Shown here piece after piece: positions 35,645 to 45,999 of a stretch of 64,000 nt of DNA. A model generated the notes under the pieces. The model was given only the letters and a program-made list of their open reading frames with translations, did not search any database and was not told where the DNA came from. The DNA comes from Aspidapion aeneum. Taxonomy: Eukaryota; Arthropoda; Insecta; Coleoptera; Brentidae. The stretch covers positions 111,219,314 through 111,283,313 of the forward strand of contig OY755042.1 of NCBI GenBank assembly GCA_963576565.1, given 5' to 3'. How positions within the stretch are numbered: position 1 is the stretch's first letter; each line of letters opens with the position of its first letter. A program made the translations under genes and the position numbers.

Positions 35645-36770
35645 AATATGTAGTTAGAATGGTAATGTCAAACGCATGATGTTCCCATTCTTTTTTATTT
35701 TGGTTGGTTGTGAAATTAAATCTCTAACAATTGTTCTAGAATGTCTGCTTAGCGATGATGTGTAGCTAACGCTCTCTAGCTTCAAAACACATGAACTAAG
35801 CTTGATGACGTGCGCCCAACTGAAACTCAAATCACCCCTATTGATCCATATAAATTGAGGCCTCAAAAGGTTTAAACTTACTCCAAAGAGTTTCAGATCG
35901 ATACTAAATACTGTTGTCTCTGTTTGATACATGAGAGTTGTTTTGTTCCGAGAAAGTTTGATTTCGTCGGATTGAGAAGTTGAAGTTAAATTATTAAAAT
36001 GGGGAAGTTTTGCTTTGTATACTTGTTGTTTGTTAGATGTCGCTTGTTATTCTAAGTTTCTAAATTATTGTTTTTGTTTAAAGGTTGTTCATAATCATAA
36101 TACACGATTAAATACTTAGTTTAATCATGTATTTTAACACGACTAATAGAATGAGGAAATACACTAGTATTATTTGTGTTATTGAGACTCGATATAGATA
36201 GTTAATGCGTCATTTTTAATGCACACATGTAAAAATTTTCCTTGAAATGCCCTTCCTCGAGCAGTTAAAAAATATGAAAATCTACGATTATTATTTGTTC
36301 CCCCAAGGTCTGCGACTATTTATTTTAAACAAGGCTCCAAGGTTTTTAATCGTTGACGGACATTTTAGTTTTTAAATTGAGAAATTTTTCCGCGTATTCA
36401 TGAAAATAAATAAGTACTTGAAGCAAACAAATATGTTTAGATAACTTTGTCCGAGAACCGTCTAACGCGTCATTGAATTTTTTTATAATTAGATCATTTT
36501 ATCCTAGCAAAACAAATTTATGGATAATAAATTTTTTTTAAAAAAATTTGGCACTAGGTACTTAAATAATTATTTCGAGGTCAATGAACCTGTGATAAAA
36601 ATAAATTTTTGTTTTGATGAAATTTAAGAAACTTGTTTTTGACTTTTTAACCCTGATAGATAAACGCAGAAAAAAATTAATGCACAAAAAATTTAGCACA
36701 CAAAATTACACCTTGATTCTCGTGCAATAATTTCAAATAATGGTAGTAAATTAAAAAAACAACAAAAAAA
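35645..36770. other. Intronic sequence with one EcRE
   Basis: No gene recognised. The minus-strand frame at 35654-35932 has no family resemblance I can name. A perfect EcRE lies at 36578-36590. Confidence 0.35.
36578..36590 (+). promoter_or_regulatory. Perfect EcRE (IR-1)
   Basis: AGGTCAATGAACC matches RGKTCANTGAMCY at all 13 positions. It lies about 3 kb upstream of the E75D exon, just before the pogo-like insertion. Confidence 0.6.
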
Positions 36771-36777
36771 CATGATA

Positions 36778-37292
36778 CAGTGAAACCTCTCCTCTATTAA
36801 CCGGACACTTCCTTTAGGCGGACAAATTTGTTGGAACTAAGCTTTTCCCTATTTCCTTACTTGTAAAATTCACTCCTATAACCGGACATTCCAATAACCA
36901 GACGCGGACAATTTTTTTGGTTAAAAAAATCTAAATCCTCCCTTAACCGGACGCGAACCTCTGACAACGGGACGGAACGCTGCACGACACTCTGCAGCCG
37001 GGGAATCACCTCTTTCCGTTTTAAAGCGGAGACTAAATACTTTTTTTGAAATGTCGCCTAGTAAAAAACTTCTTAGTTTTCGTGAAAAAATGGAAGTTGT
37101 TACCGTTTCGGAGAAGGAACATCTATCAGCGCGAAAGATCGTTGAAAAATTTAATATCGGAAAAAATCAAGCTGCGGAAATTGTTAATAAATATATATTA
37201 AAATTTCGCAGTTCCCTCTTATAAGCGGACACCTCCAATAAGCGGACAAAATCGACGAAACCGTGAGTGTCCGCTTATAGGAGGTTTCACTG
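36778..37292 (+). mobile_element. Pogo/Tigger-like non-autonomous element
   Basis: The element is 515 bp flanked by TA, with CAGTGAAACCTC ends (inverse GAGGTTTCACTG at the right). CCGGACA and GCGGACA motifs repeat near both ends. It retains the start of a transposase (37051-37224, 57 codons). This resembles the CENP-B/jerky N-terminal helix-turn-helix: a FREKMEVV start, HLSARKIVEKFNIGKNQA recognition region, then a stop near the right end. The rest of the transposase is deleted. A second, split copy is at 57976-61568. Confidence 0.88.
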
Positions 37293-37416
37293 TAAACTGT
37301 AAATAACTGTAATAAGTTAAAATTTGAATTTGTTGCTAAGAAACTAAATACCAAACAGGTCAAAACAATCGGTATTGATAAAAATAAAAGTAAAAATGTT
37401 GGTAAAACTACCACAG

Positions 37417-37429
37417 GTGTCAGTGACCT
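37417..37429 (+). promoter_or_regulatory. Near-consensus EcRE
   Basis: GTGTCAGTGACCT matches at 12 of 13 positions (position 2 differs). It lies about 2.1 kb upstream of the E75D coding exon. Confidence 0.35.
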
Positions 37430-37924
37430 CCAAACTATCAATTAAGAAAAAGTAACGGTTAGAATGGTTAATTATTCCGCAACTCCTGCTGCCGCAGCGA
37501 TAGGAGCGTGCGAGAAAGTAAGCGAAATGATCCGAGAAGAATCTACTGCCGGAAAAAGAAAAGAAATAAACGAACAGGCTATTGCTGATGACGAAAGATT
37601 AGTTCTTCAATTCAACAGGGTGATTCTACCATCCAATTCAATAAAAACAAATGATCAAAACAAATTTTAGTGTTTAGTTCCATATAAACAGATCTGACAT
37701 TCAAACTTCAAGAAAAATATTTTTTACGTGAGAAGCAAACTTTAGCTAAAAAATTTTATGAAATTCTGTAAGCATAAAAGTAATGCCGTTTATTTTTAAA
37801 AAAATGTATGCTTTACATATTATTTTATTTAAAATGAGAGTAACGGGTTACCCCTTACAGTAGTTTTTATTTTTTTTAGCGAAAATTTGTTTTTTGCCTT
37901 AAAGATACGCACTTAAAATCTTAC

Positions 37925-38965
37925 GTATTTTTCTGTTACGCGACAAGTCTCTATTCCATACAACAGTTTGCTGTTCACCATTGTTTCATATATGTTAAAT
38001 TTTATATTCTTTTTTATCTCTTTGCTCCATAAAATATTGTTAAGACATCCAATAACCCCTTTTTTACTTTTACTATTCTTTTTTCCAGTTCTTTACAGTC
38101 TGTTCCTGTCTTACTAAATGTGACACCCAAGTATACATACTCATTGCATGGAGATATTACTTGTCCATTGTCTAGTTCTAACTCACTAGATTCGTTTCCA
38201 ATACATAAGTACTGTATCTTGTCCACGTTTACTGTAATTCCCCACTATTGGTATTCTTCCATTAACGTTCTCATCATATATTCCATGTCTTCTTTATCAT
38301 TAGCTACAGTTACTTGGTCGTCAGCAAACTGTAGTGTGTATATGGTAAATCGGTCGTTAAGTTGTATTCCCATGCCGTGCACCTTATGTTTCCAGTTTCT
38401 TAGAGCTACTGCGATATATATTTTTAAAAGAGTTGGAGAGATACAACATCCTGTCTTAAGCCTTTTGTTACCAGGAATTCTTTTGAATGTGGATTTCCAA
38501 TTTTAATTTTAGATTTTGACGCTTTTTATAGTTCTTTTATCGCTTTTATGTATGTATGATTGATACTAGTCTGCTCTAACACTGTCCATAATTTTTCTAC
38601 AAAAACGGTATCATATGCTTTTTGTAGGTCCACAAAGGTAACATGAGTCTCTATATTTCTGGCGCTCCTTTTCTGAATTACTTGTTTAAGACAAAAAACA
38701 TTATCACTACAAGATCTGCCTGCACGAAACCCACTTTGCTCTTCTTCTTCTTCATGAAAATCATCATCTATTAGATCTCTAAGAATCCTACCGTACAATC
38801 TACTTAGAGTACTGGTTATTGAAATTCCTCTGTAATTGTTGCAATCCAGCTTGTTTCCTTTTTTATGTATTGAGGATATGAATGCAATTTTCCAATCATC
38901 ATGACTGGAAATTAGTGTGTGAATATTATCTGCAAAATAAGAAACTAGCAATTACATTATTTAAA
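37925..38965 (-). pseudogene. LINE family A reverse-transcriptase copy
   Basis: Minus-strand frames 38526-38951 and 38014-38226 cover RT fingers and palm. They show DWKIAFISSIHKKGNKLDC, NYRGISITSTLSRLYGRILR, EEQSGFRAGRSC and FVDLQKAYDTV (motif A). After a gap comes the thumb region EYVYLGVTFSKTGTDCKELE. The catalytic D-D motif remnant lies in frameshifted sequence between. Truncated at both ends and interrupted. The intron position suggests it is passive baggage. Confidence 0.85.
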
Positions 38966-39059
38966 CTATATACTGTAAGTTCAGTTGTCAAAACAGAAGA
39001 ATCAACATTTTTTAAGAAAAAATGTTCAAAAAGATATGTGAGTAGTATGTGGTGTAAGG

Positions 39060-39530
39060 TTAGGATCACCCCGTATATGATAATGCGTGGTTAAGCGGGG
39101 CGCGAGGAGAAATCAAGCGCGGTAGCGCGCTCGCGAAACGTTGATCGTAGGCGGCCGCGACCTTGACGCCGTCCTACCTCGAGCTATCGGGCAGTTGAGC
39201 GAGCGTCAGCGCAGAACCGAGCTCAAGTTCAAGGGTGCCGGAGGGGAATACATACAGCACACAGCGTTGTATAGCGAGCGCAACGTTCGAACGAAGCGAA
39301 GGGGGGAAGAGTAGGGGTCTGGCAACGACCGTGGGCGCTCACTGTTCACACAACGCGATAGCTCGTTCGCTCGACAGTTCGCGCCACTAGAACGTAGCCG
39401 CTTGTCGGGAATGCCAGCACGATACGCAAGCAGCCCGGTCGTACATCGCGATTCACCGCGTGTTCAAGACCCGTACGTAGGTGAAAGTGTTGACCGTGTC
39501 ATTGGTAGACGTGATCTAAAGTGTAGTAAA
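39060..39530 (+). promoter_or_regulatory. E75: CpG-rich E75D promoter and 5' leader
   Basis: A sharp shift to CpG-rich sequence begins near 39080 and runs to the E75D coding exon, inside an AT-rich intron. I found no initiator/DPE pair as clear as at E75B. The in-frame ATG at 39402 would add 43 residues of low family resemblance. A(-3) and G(+4) around ATG 39531 favour the shorter start. Confidence 0.6.
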
Positions 39531-39594
39531 ATGGCCGAGGAGTTACCCATACTCAAAGGAATACTTAATGGAGTTGTCAACTATCATAACGCAC
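39531..39594 (+). CDS. E75: E75D-type first coding exon (no DNA-binding domain)
   Basis: It encodes MAEELPILKGILNGVVNYHN, then A plus one base. Donor C|GTACGT at 39595 is phase 1 and fits the common exon, giving NYHNA-P-VRFGRVPKREK. This N-terminus resembles the alternative E75 start of other insects that lack any zinc finger. The product would be 693 residues, with the linker, ligand-binding domain and tail but no DNA contact surface. It could act only through partners such as HR3, or by competing for heme/NO and corepressors. The open frame extends upstream to ATG 39402 without a stop (736 residues if used). Confidence 0.85.
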
Positions 39595-39599
39595 GTACG

Positions 39600-41450
39600 T
39601 AACTTCTTTTAAAAAAAATCAAATAAAAATTTAATTATTTTTTAATATAATAAAAAATATTTTAATTAATTATTAATTAAAGTGGTAAAATTAATTGATT
39701 AATTTAGTAAAATTTTTAACCTCATCAAAAATTACAGTGGTATTTTTTTTAATTTTTAAATATAAGAACTCTGCTAATCAAAGCTTACATTAATTTTAGT
39801 TAAAAAGAAACACAATTTTTTTTTAATTTAAAAAAAAAATTAGCTTTAAATTTGTGTAAATACAGCATCATTAATCAAAAAACTTAAACATTAAAGTTAA
39901 CATTCATTTGAAAAAAAAATCCCATAAAAAAAATCAACCCTTAAATTTTGTACAAGATCATGAATTTAACATACTTGTTAGAAGTCAAAAATTAAAAATT
40001 TTTATTTTAGTTTTTCAAAATAATCTGATTTTTTTCTAAATTTCAAAAAAATCTACCCTCAATTGTGTACGGCCCGGGCCCCCCAAGCCTAATTTTTTTG
40101 TTACTATTTTTGACATATTTCATCAATAAAGAAATAAAATAGCTTAAAATTCGGCGTAATAGAGAGTCGCCCCCCCCCCTTAAGACATATTCCTGGGTGC
40201 GCCACTGTTAAATGTAAAAACCCTGTTATATCTTAAAATTAAAGTTAGGTAATATCAATCTTATAGTTAAAAAAATTCCTATATAAAAATCAGCCCTTAT
40301 ATTGTGTAGTTAATCACTAATTCAACACCCTGTTAAAAGTGAAAAATTAAGGGTAACAAATATTTTATAGTAAAAAAAAAAGTAAAAAAAAATTCCCATA
40401 AAAAAATTTGCTCTTAAATCTGTTAAAACTATAAAAAAAAATTATCATTCATTTTAGTTAAAAAAAATCATAAAACAAAATCATTAAAAAATCATCCCTT
40501 TATTTGTGTATGACAGCACTAACCGAACAACCAAGTCAAAACCTGAAAATTAGAGTTAACAGTAATTTTATGATTTTAATTTAAAAAAAAAGATCTCATA
40601 AAAAAAATCAGCCATAAATTTTTTTCCGGTATCATCATTAATCTGACAACAGTAACAACCCTGTTATAAATCAAACATTTAATTTACATGAGCGAATGGA
40701 CGGGTGGGGGGCTCGAGGGTTCAATCCCCCTAGAAGCTGAAATAAGCTTGTGTAAAAAAAAATTATTTCGTTTTATTGTTTATAAAAAATGGGGCATCAA
40801 TTGTCTGGCAATTTTCTGTTTACGGTACTGTATCTCAGATTTAGTAAAAATTTTGAAAATTCAAAAAGTAATATATTTTTAATAAAAAAATCAGCCCTTA
40901 ATATGTGTACGGCACCATTAATCCAAGCACTTTCGTTGACCTAGAAGACTCTCGTTTAGTATTTCGACTTTCTTCTCAACCGACGTGAAAGCAAAACCCG
41001 ATTTCTTCGGTCGGTCGCCAACATCATTGTCTTCCACTTTCTCCCATTTTTTTTAAAATATCACATCAGCGCGTTTTCGTTTTGGTACAAATAGATCTTT
41101 AACGGTATTGAAATTTAGGATTTCATTTTAATTTAAACTATCCGGATTACTTAGAATAGAATCAAAAATTGATCTAGTTTTCAAATTTTCGATTCATCAG
41201 TCATTCATAATTATTTAAATGAATTCATTTAATGCAAATAGCTTAAACGCTTGTGTAAATTGGAGTAAACTATTCTTGAAACTCACTTGCAAATGCAATG
41301 CTTGTAAACAGCAGCACCATAAACTTCTGCATCTGGCAGCACTAGAAGAAAAATTTTGATAGCCAAGATTTGCTCGAGTTTGTTTTTGCTTGAAATAATA
41401 TCAGCAAGTAATTTTCAAAACATCTTAAATACAGTGTTAAAACGCAAACA
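39600..41450. other. E75D intron, AT-rich with G/C-run repeats
   Basis: Long A/T runs dominate. A degraded copy of the 52516-type hAT MITE lies at about 40070-40208. A GGGTTCAATCCCCC patch near 40717 resembles a tRNA T-arm but lacks the rest of a tRNA. From about 40920 to 41450 the sequence is less monotonous, with no exon recognised. Confidence 0.4.
40070..40208 (+). mobile_element. Small hAT-type MITE, degraded copy
   Basis: G/C-run ends, an AATAAAATAGCTTAAAAT core and the right end GCGCCACTG match the copies at 8930 and 52516. Confidence 0.6.
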
Positions 41451-41514
41451 ACAACTAAAAATTATTTCTGTCAATCGAATAACTTAACTTATAGACTCTT
41501 TTTCCTTGTTACAG

Positions 41515-41756
41515 CTGTCAGATTCGGCAGGGTGCCGAAAAGAGAAAAGGCGCGAATTTTAGCGGCCATGCAGCAAAGTTCCAACTCCAGGAGTATAGAA
41601 AAAGCTGTCGCAGCAGAATTAGACGACGAACAAAGGCTTCTGGCCACTGTGGTGCGAGCACATGTGGACACTTGTGATTTCACCAGGGACAAAGTTGAAC
41701 CCATGCTTCAGAGGGCGAGGGAACAACCATCCTACACGGCGTGCCCTCCTACTTTG
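41515..41756 (+). CDS. E75: E75 common hinge exon
   Basis: This 242-nt exon is shared by B and D (and presumably A/C). It has acceptor TTCCTTGTTACAG (phase 1 in) and donor TTG|GTAAGC (phase 0 out). It encodes the C-terminal extension of the DNA-binding domain (VRFGRVPKREKARILAAMQQ), which in A/C-type isoforms contacts the A/T-rich 5' flank of the response element. The hinge and first helices of the ligand-binding region follow, ending CPPTL. Residues 105-185 of E75B. Basic residues after VRFGR may serve nuclear import. No internal ATG use is needed, since both upstream exons supply starts. Confidence 0.95.
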
Positions 41757-42581
41757 GTAAGCATCAAATTTCAATATCTATAACCACTAAAATCAGAGAG
41801 TGTGATTCAGATAAGTTAGGATCATATGCGTTATTAATAAAAATGACTTAATCAAACAAAAGAATCAGTTGTAGTCTTTAACAAAAAACAAAAAAAAAGC
41901 CTTTGCAAACTGGTGCGTGACTCCGGTTGTGGGGGGCGGGCGTAACAAAAGAACATCAAGTAAGCCAAGTAATAATGTCCAACGGCTTCTCGCATCGAAG
42001 GGCACTGGACGGAAATAGGGCTGAAAAAATTAACCCTGAACAAAGCCTACACGGACTACAAATAGCCAGACTTGTCGACCTTGTTTCGCGGGGGAATAGG
42101 CGGAAACTTCCAAGGTTCTAAGGCTCTCATTGTCTCTGTTAGATTTGATATTTGTGAGAGAGAAATCTAGATGAACAACACAAGGTTACCGCGCACTTGA
42201 ACGAGCCTGGCGATGACACCGGTCGAAACCTAAAAGGTCATTCCGGATTTAATTTATTTGTTTTTCAATTTATCATTATTACAATTATAATAAAATATAT
42301 ACACAGTTTTATGAGAATATATACTGCGAACGGTATGACGCCCTCTTGTCTAACTTTTGAATGGAAAGGACTATCGACTTGGCATTATAGTATTTTTTAA
42401 AAACTATTAGTTATTTAAAATAATTTGTTTATAGAATTATGTTTAAATTCTTTTCTCCCTAAAAAATTCTTGACGGCTCAAAAATTAGAAATAAAGGGAC
42501 TAGTTGCGACAGCGGTGTATATATTGTATATAAGTTTATTTTTAAAAACACAAAACTAAATAAACTTTTCTATTGTTACAG
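41757..42581 (+). other. E75: E75 last intron
   Basis: 825 bp; ends TTCTATTGTTACAG. A GC-richer block at about 41925-42240, with poly-G near its left end, looks like an inserted element but has no identifiable boundaries. Confidence 0.85.
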
Positions 42582-44357
42582 GCTTGTCCGCTGAATCCCA
42601 ATCCGCAGCCATTGACTGGTCAGCAGGAATTACTGCAAGACTTCTCCAAGAGATTCTCTCCAGCCATTCGTGGAGTTGTCGAATTCGCCAAGCGGATTCC
42701 TGGATTTTCGCTTTTGTCGCAGGACGATCAAGTTACCCTGCTGAAAGCTGGAGTTTTCGAAGTGTTGCTCGTGCGTCTCGCATGCATGTTTGACGCGCAA
42801 ACGGCCAGCATGGTCTGTTTGAATGGACAAGTGTTAAAAAGAGACTCAATTCACAATAGTTCTAATGCGCGGTTTCTAATGGACAGTATGTTTGATTTTG
42901 CCGAGAGAATGAATTCGCTTAGGCTATCCGACGCCGAAATCGGTCTGTTCTGCTCGTTAGTGGTGATAGCGGCCGATCGACCCGGTCTAAGAAATGTAGA
43001 ATTAATCGAGAAAATGCATAACAAACTAAAACATGCCCTGCAAATTGTTGTTAGCCAAAACCATCCGAATGCTCATCAGATTCTCGATGAACTGATGAAG
43101 AAAGTACCAGATCTCCGCACTTTAAACACGTTGCACTCTGAGAAATTGCTAGCATTCAAAATGACGGAACAACAACAAATGATGCAACAACAGCATCATA
43201 TGTGGAGCTCAAACTCTGAAGAAGATGGTAGTAGCAAAAGTCCAGCTGCTTCATCATGGTCTTCTTCGTCCGATGTTACAATGGAAGATGCCAAATCTCC
43301 ATTGGGTTCCGTCTCAAGCACAGAATCGATGTGCTCTTCTGAAATGATCTCAAATGATTACCACGTGCCTCACCACGTTAGTTCTAATGCCGCTAGTGCA
43401 CCACTTCTAGCCGCCACTCTTGCAGGTGGTCTATGTCCACACAGACACAGAGCTAACTCTGGCTCTACTTCTTCGGGCGATGACGAACTGGCTGCAACAT
43501 CACACTTGATTCATAACGGGCTCACTATTACTCCAGTTTCTAGGCCGGTACCTAACCATAACAGATTCAGAAAATTAGATTCTCCTAGCGATTCAGGAAT
43601 TGAATCAGGTACCGAAAAAGTAGACAAACCAACCTCTGTCTGCTCTAGCCCTAGATCTTCCGTTGAAGATCATCACATTGTTGAAGATATGCCCGTTCTA
43701 AAGCGTGTGTTGCAAGCCCCACCATTGTATGATACCAATTCATTAATGGACGAAGCTTACAAACCCCACAAGAAGTTTAGAGCTTTGAGAAACAAAGATT
43801 CGGCCGAAGCAGAGTGCACAGTTGTTGTATCTCCACCCCCAGTGCAATCTCAGTTGTTATCGCAATTGACAGCTCCACCCCAAAGCTCATTATCCAGCTC
43901 GCATTCAATGCTGGCCAAGAGCTTGATGGAAGGTCCAAGAATGACCGCTGAGCAAATGAAAAACTCTGAAGTGATTCATAGTTTTATCATGAGAAACGAA
44001 GCTGGGTCGACGCAAAACTCTCCAATGGTGACGGCATCGCCTACTGCTTGCCCTTACAAGAACAGAGACACACAATCACCATGGGCTACAAGTGTGATAA
44101 CCACTACCGGTAGGCAGATGCACACACCGTCACCACAGCCTCAAGAATACGCGAGGCTGTATCTTAAGGCTCAGTCGCCTCATTCGACGTCACCGGCTCC
44201 ACCTCACAGTCCGCACTCGACGTTGTTGTCACCTTCTAGCTTACCAAAAGTCGAGTTGCAAATAGACATAGCGGATTCACAACAACCTTTAAATTTATCT
44301 AAAAAATCACCGTCCCCGTCACCGAGGCCCCTCAAAGTGGTCACTTTAGAGGTGTAG
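42582..44357 (+). CDS. E75: E75 ligand-binding domain and C-terminal tail, last exon
   Basis: 591 codons, stop TAG 44355-44357; residues 186-776 of E75B. The first 200 residues are the heme-binding ligand-binding domain. They include the nuclear-receptor signature FAKRIPGFSLLSQDDQVTLL and the helix-8 to -10 region SDAEIGLFCSLVVIAADRPG. The LLAFKMTE end is where insect E75 and Rev-erb lack an activating helix 12, fitting constitutive repression. The tail is Ser/Pro/Gln-rich: QQQ runs, DSPSDSGIESG (residues 518-528; DSGIES at 522-527 fits the beta-TrCP/Slimb degron), many S-P sites, and PLNLS (754-758) close to the end, like a CtBP-binding motif. Length and order match other insect E75 proteins. 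Reading is clean, with no frameshift. Confidence 0.97.
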   Translation, partial: ACPLNPNPQPLTGQQELLQDFSKRFSPAIRGVVEFAKRIPGFSLLSQDDQVTLLKAGVFEVLLVRLACMFDAQTASMVCLNGQVLKRDSIHNSSNARFLMDSMFDFAERMNSLRLSDAEIGLFCSLVVIAADRPGLRNVELIEKMHNKLKHALQIVVSQNHPNAHQILDELMKKVPDLRTLNTLHSEKLLAFKMTEQQQMMQQQHHMWSSNSEEDGSSKSPAASSWSSSSDVTMEDAKSPLGSVSSTESMCSSEMISNDYHVPHHVSSNAASAPLLAATLAGGLCPHRHRANSGSTSSGDDELAATSHLIHNGLTITPVSRPVPNHNRFRKLDSPSDSGIESGTEKVDKPTSVCSSPRSSVEDHHIVEDMPVLKRVLQAPPLYDTNSLMDEAYKPHKKFRALRNKDSAEAECTVVVSPPPVQSQLLSQLTAPPQSSLSSSHSMLAKSLMEGPRMTAEQMKNSEVIHSFIMRNEAGSTQNSPMVTASPTACPYKNRDTQSPWATSVITTTGRQMHTPSPQPQEYARLYLKAQSPHSTSPAPPHSPHSTLLSPSSLPKVELQIDIADSQQPLNLSKKSPSPSPRPLKVVTLEV

Positions 44358-45990
44358 GCTTGGAGGCGGTCGTGAGCCGCTGGAGATTAGTACAAAGTGG
44401 AGTGCACGTGCGTACCCAAGGACGCTTGATGCCTTGGTTGGACATTCTGGTGCCACTTTAATCGTATTTTAAAACCAAATAATTTATGAAAATTGTTGTA
44501 TATTCATCCTTTCAATATATCTGTCTATATCTCTGTATGTCGATGTGTGAAAACCCAAAATGTTGCGTTGTAGTTCGTAGGTTAGTTCATTGTAAAGTTA
44601 CTTCTTCAAGCCATGGAGGGACAGGCACGTTTATATCTTGTAAATAGAGGACCAAACCCTAATCGTGCCCTGTCCCAATCCGTCTCCTTTTAGGTACAGG
44701 TAGCGATTACATTATTCAAACAATCATTAATTTAAAACTAGTTAAATCTGTAAAAAATTGATATTTATGATTAAAACTTGGCATCAGCACCCGACAAAAT
44801 CCTATATTATAGAACTTTTATTATATTATTATTTGTTAATATTCTATGTGATAAATTTTGATTTGTAGGATATATTTATGATAAGTTTGTGTTACGTATC
44901 TCATCATCCAAGTTTGTATAAAATACCATACGTTCATTCACCTATAAATTCGCATTTGTTTCATATATTTGTATCGCAATCAGACCATATCTTTAACACA
45001 ACTGTTAAATTGTTTCCTAACTTGATAACACCTGATCAGCACCTTGACGTTCACTTCTATTTATTGATTATTTTCGGATGACGTTACTTGACGTGCGCTG
45101 AGGGAAAAGAGATTCTATAATTATCCTCTTTGATTCATGAGCGGATGTCTCTTTCTCTTTCATAGTTTTAGCAAAAGACTATTGCTTGAACATAATTTAA
45201 AAGGAATGTTTGTCCCTCAAGAAAACATATGACTGAAAATAATCAATATCTGCAAAGTGTAAAGAGAGAATTATGTGTTTATATTTACTCTTTACTCTGT
45301 TGACTTAAAGGAGAGTAGAAGTAAGCAATAAAAAAGTGTGGAACAGGTGGTACAATGTTCAGAGTAGAGATTTGTGATTTTGGGAGGTTATGTTCTCTCC
45401 AACAAGTTATTAATTATTATGAATTTGGTGAAAATATAATAAATGGTAGATGGACAGTTGTGTAAAGTGAGGTCTCCATATTTCATTAATTTAGAATAGT
45501 TAGGCGCGTGCGAGGGAATAGACGGTGAGACTGAGGGAGGTTAGCCTCGAAACCCCAACGTACTATGGCCCTAAAAGGGTCAACTCACCGATCGAGGCGC
45601 CCCCATTGTGTTTGTCTCTCGCTCGTTTTATTTAAGGCGTGATCAATTCTGTCCCCAAATCACATACACACACACACACACACAACACACAAAAAAATGA
45701 CATGATAAATATTACTACTTAAAACATTGTAGCAAACAAAACATTGTATTGATATGATTGTTAATATTCTACTATAGTTCTATTAATTTTGTTCATCTGT
45801 TAATTTTGTTGGGACAACTGATTTATTTGATGGTCGTGATTTATACGATTTGGTTGAGATCATCTTAGCAGTGATGTTGTACCCAACAAACATGTTTTGT
45901 CAGTGTAATCTTGTAATTTTGATTTTGTAAAATGGGAGCTTGTTGAGGTCGACAGAATAAACATGTCTTGGTGATTTAAAATAATGAATT
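44358..45990 (+). other. E75: E75 3' untranslated region (probable)
   Basis: AU-rich sequence with many ATTTA-type motifs, as expected for an unstable early-response mRNA. AATAAA signals occur at 45327, 45438 and 45956; the last is followed by TG-rich sequence (TGTCTTGGTGATTT) and lies just before the satellite. A (CA)n run is at about 45664-45690. The real end(s) need transcript data; alternative ends are likely. Confidence 0.6.
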
Positions 45991-45999
45991 TTTACTTCA

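Larger units (their letters stand above)
26128..41514 (+). other. E75: E75B first intron (contains the E75D promoter and exon)
   Basis: The intron joins phase-1 donor 26128 to the acceptor TTCCTTGTTACAG ending at 41514. Joining gives MSRD-A-VRFGRVPKREK, the unbroken family sequence. It is about 15.4 kb long and holds the EcRE cluster, several transposons and the alternative E75D first exon. Confidence 0.88.

Noticed and set aside
35654..35932. 92-codon minus-strand frame
   Set aside because: No recognisable domain, no splice context, and it follows directly on LINE debris.
40705..40735. tRNA-like T-arm (GGGTTCAATCCCCC)
   Set aside because: No matching acceptor, D or anticodon arms could be folded upstream; at best a decayed tRNA-derived fragment.
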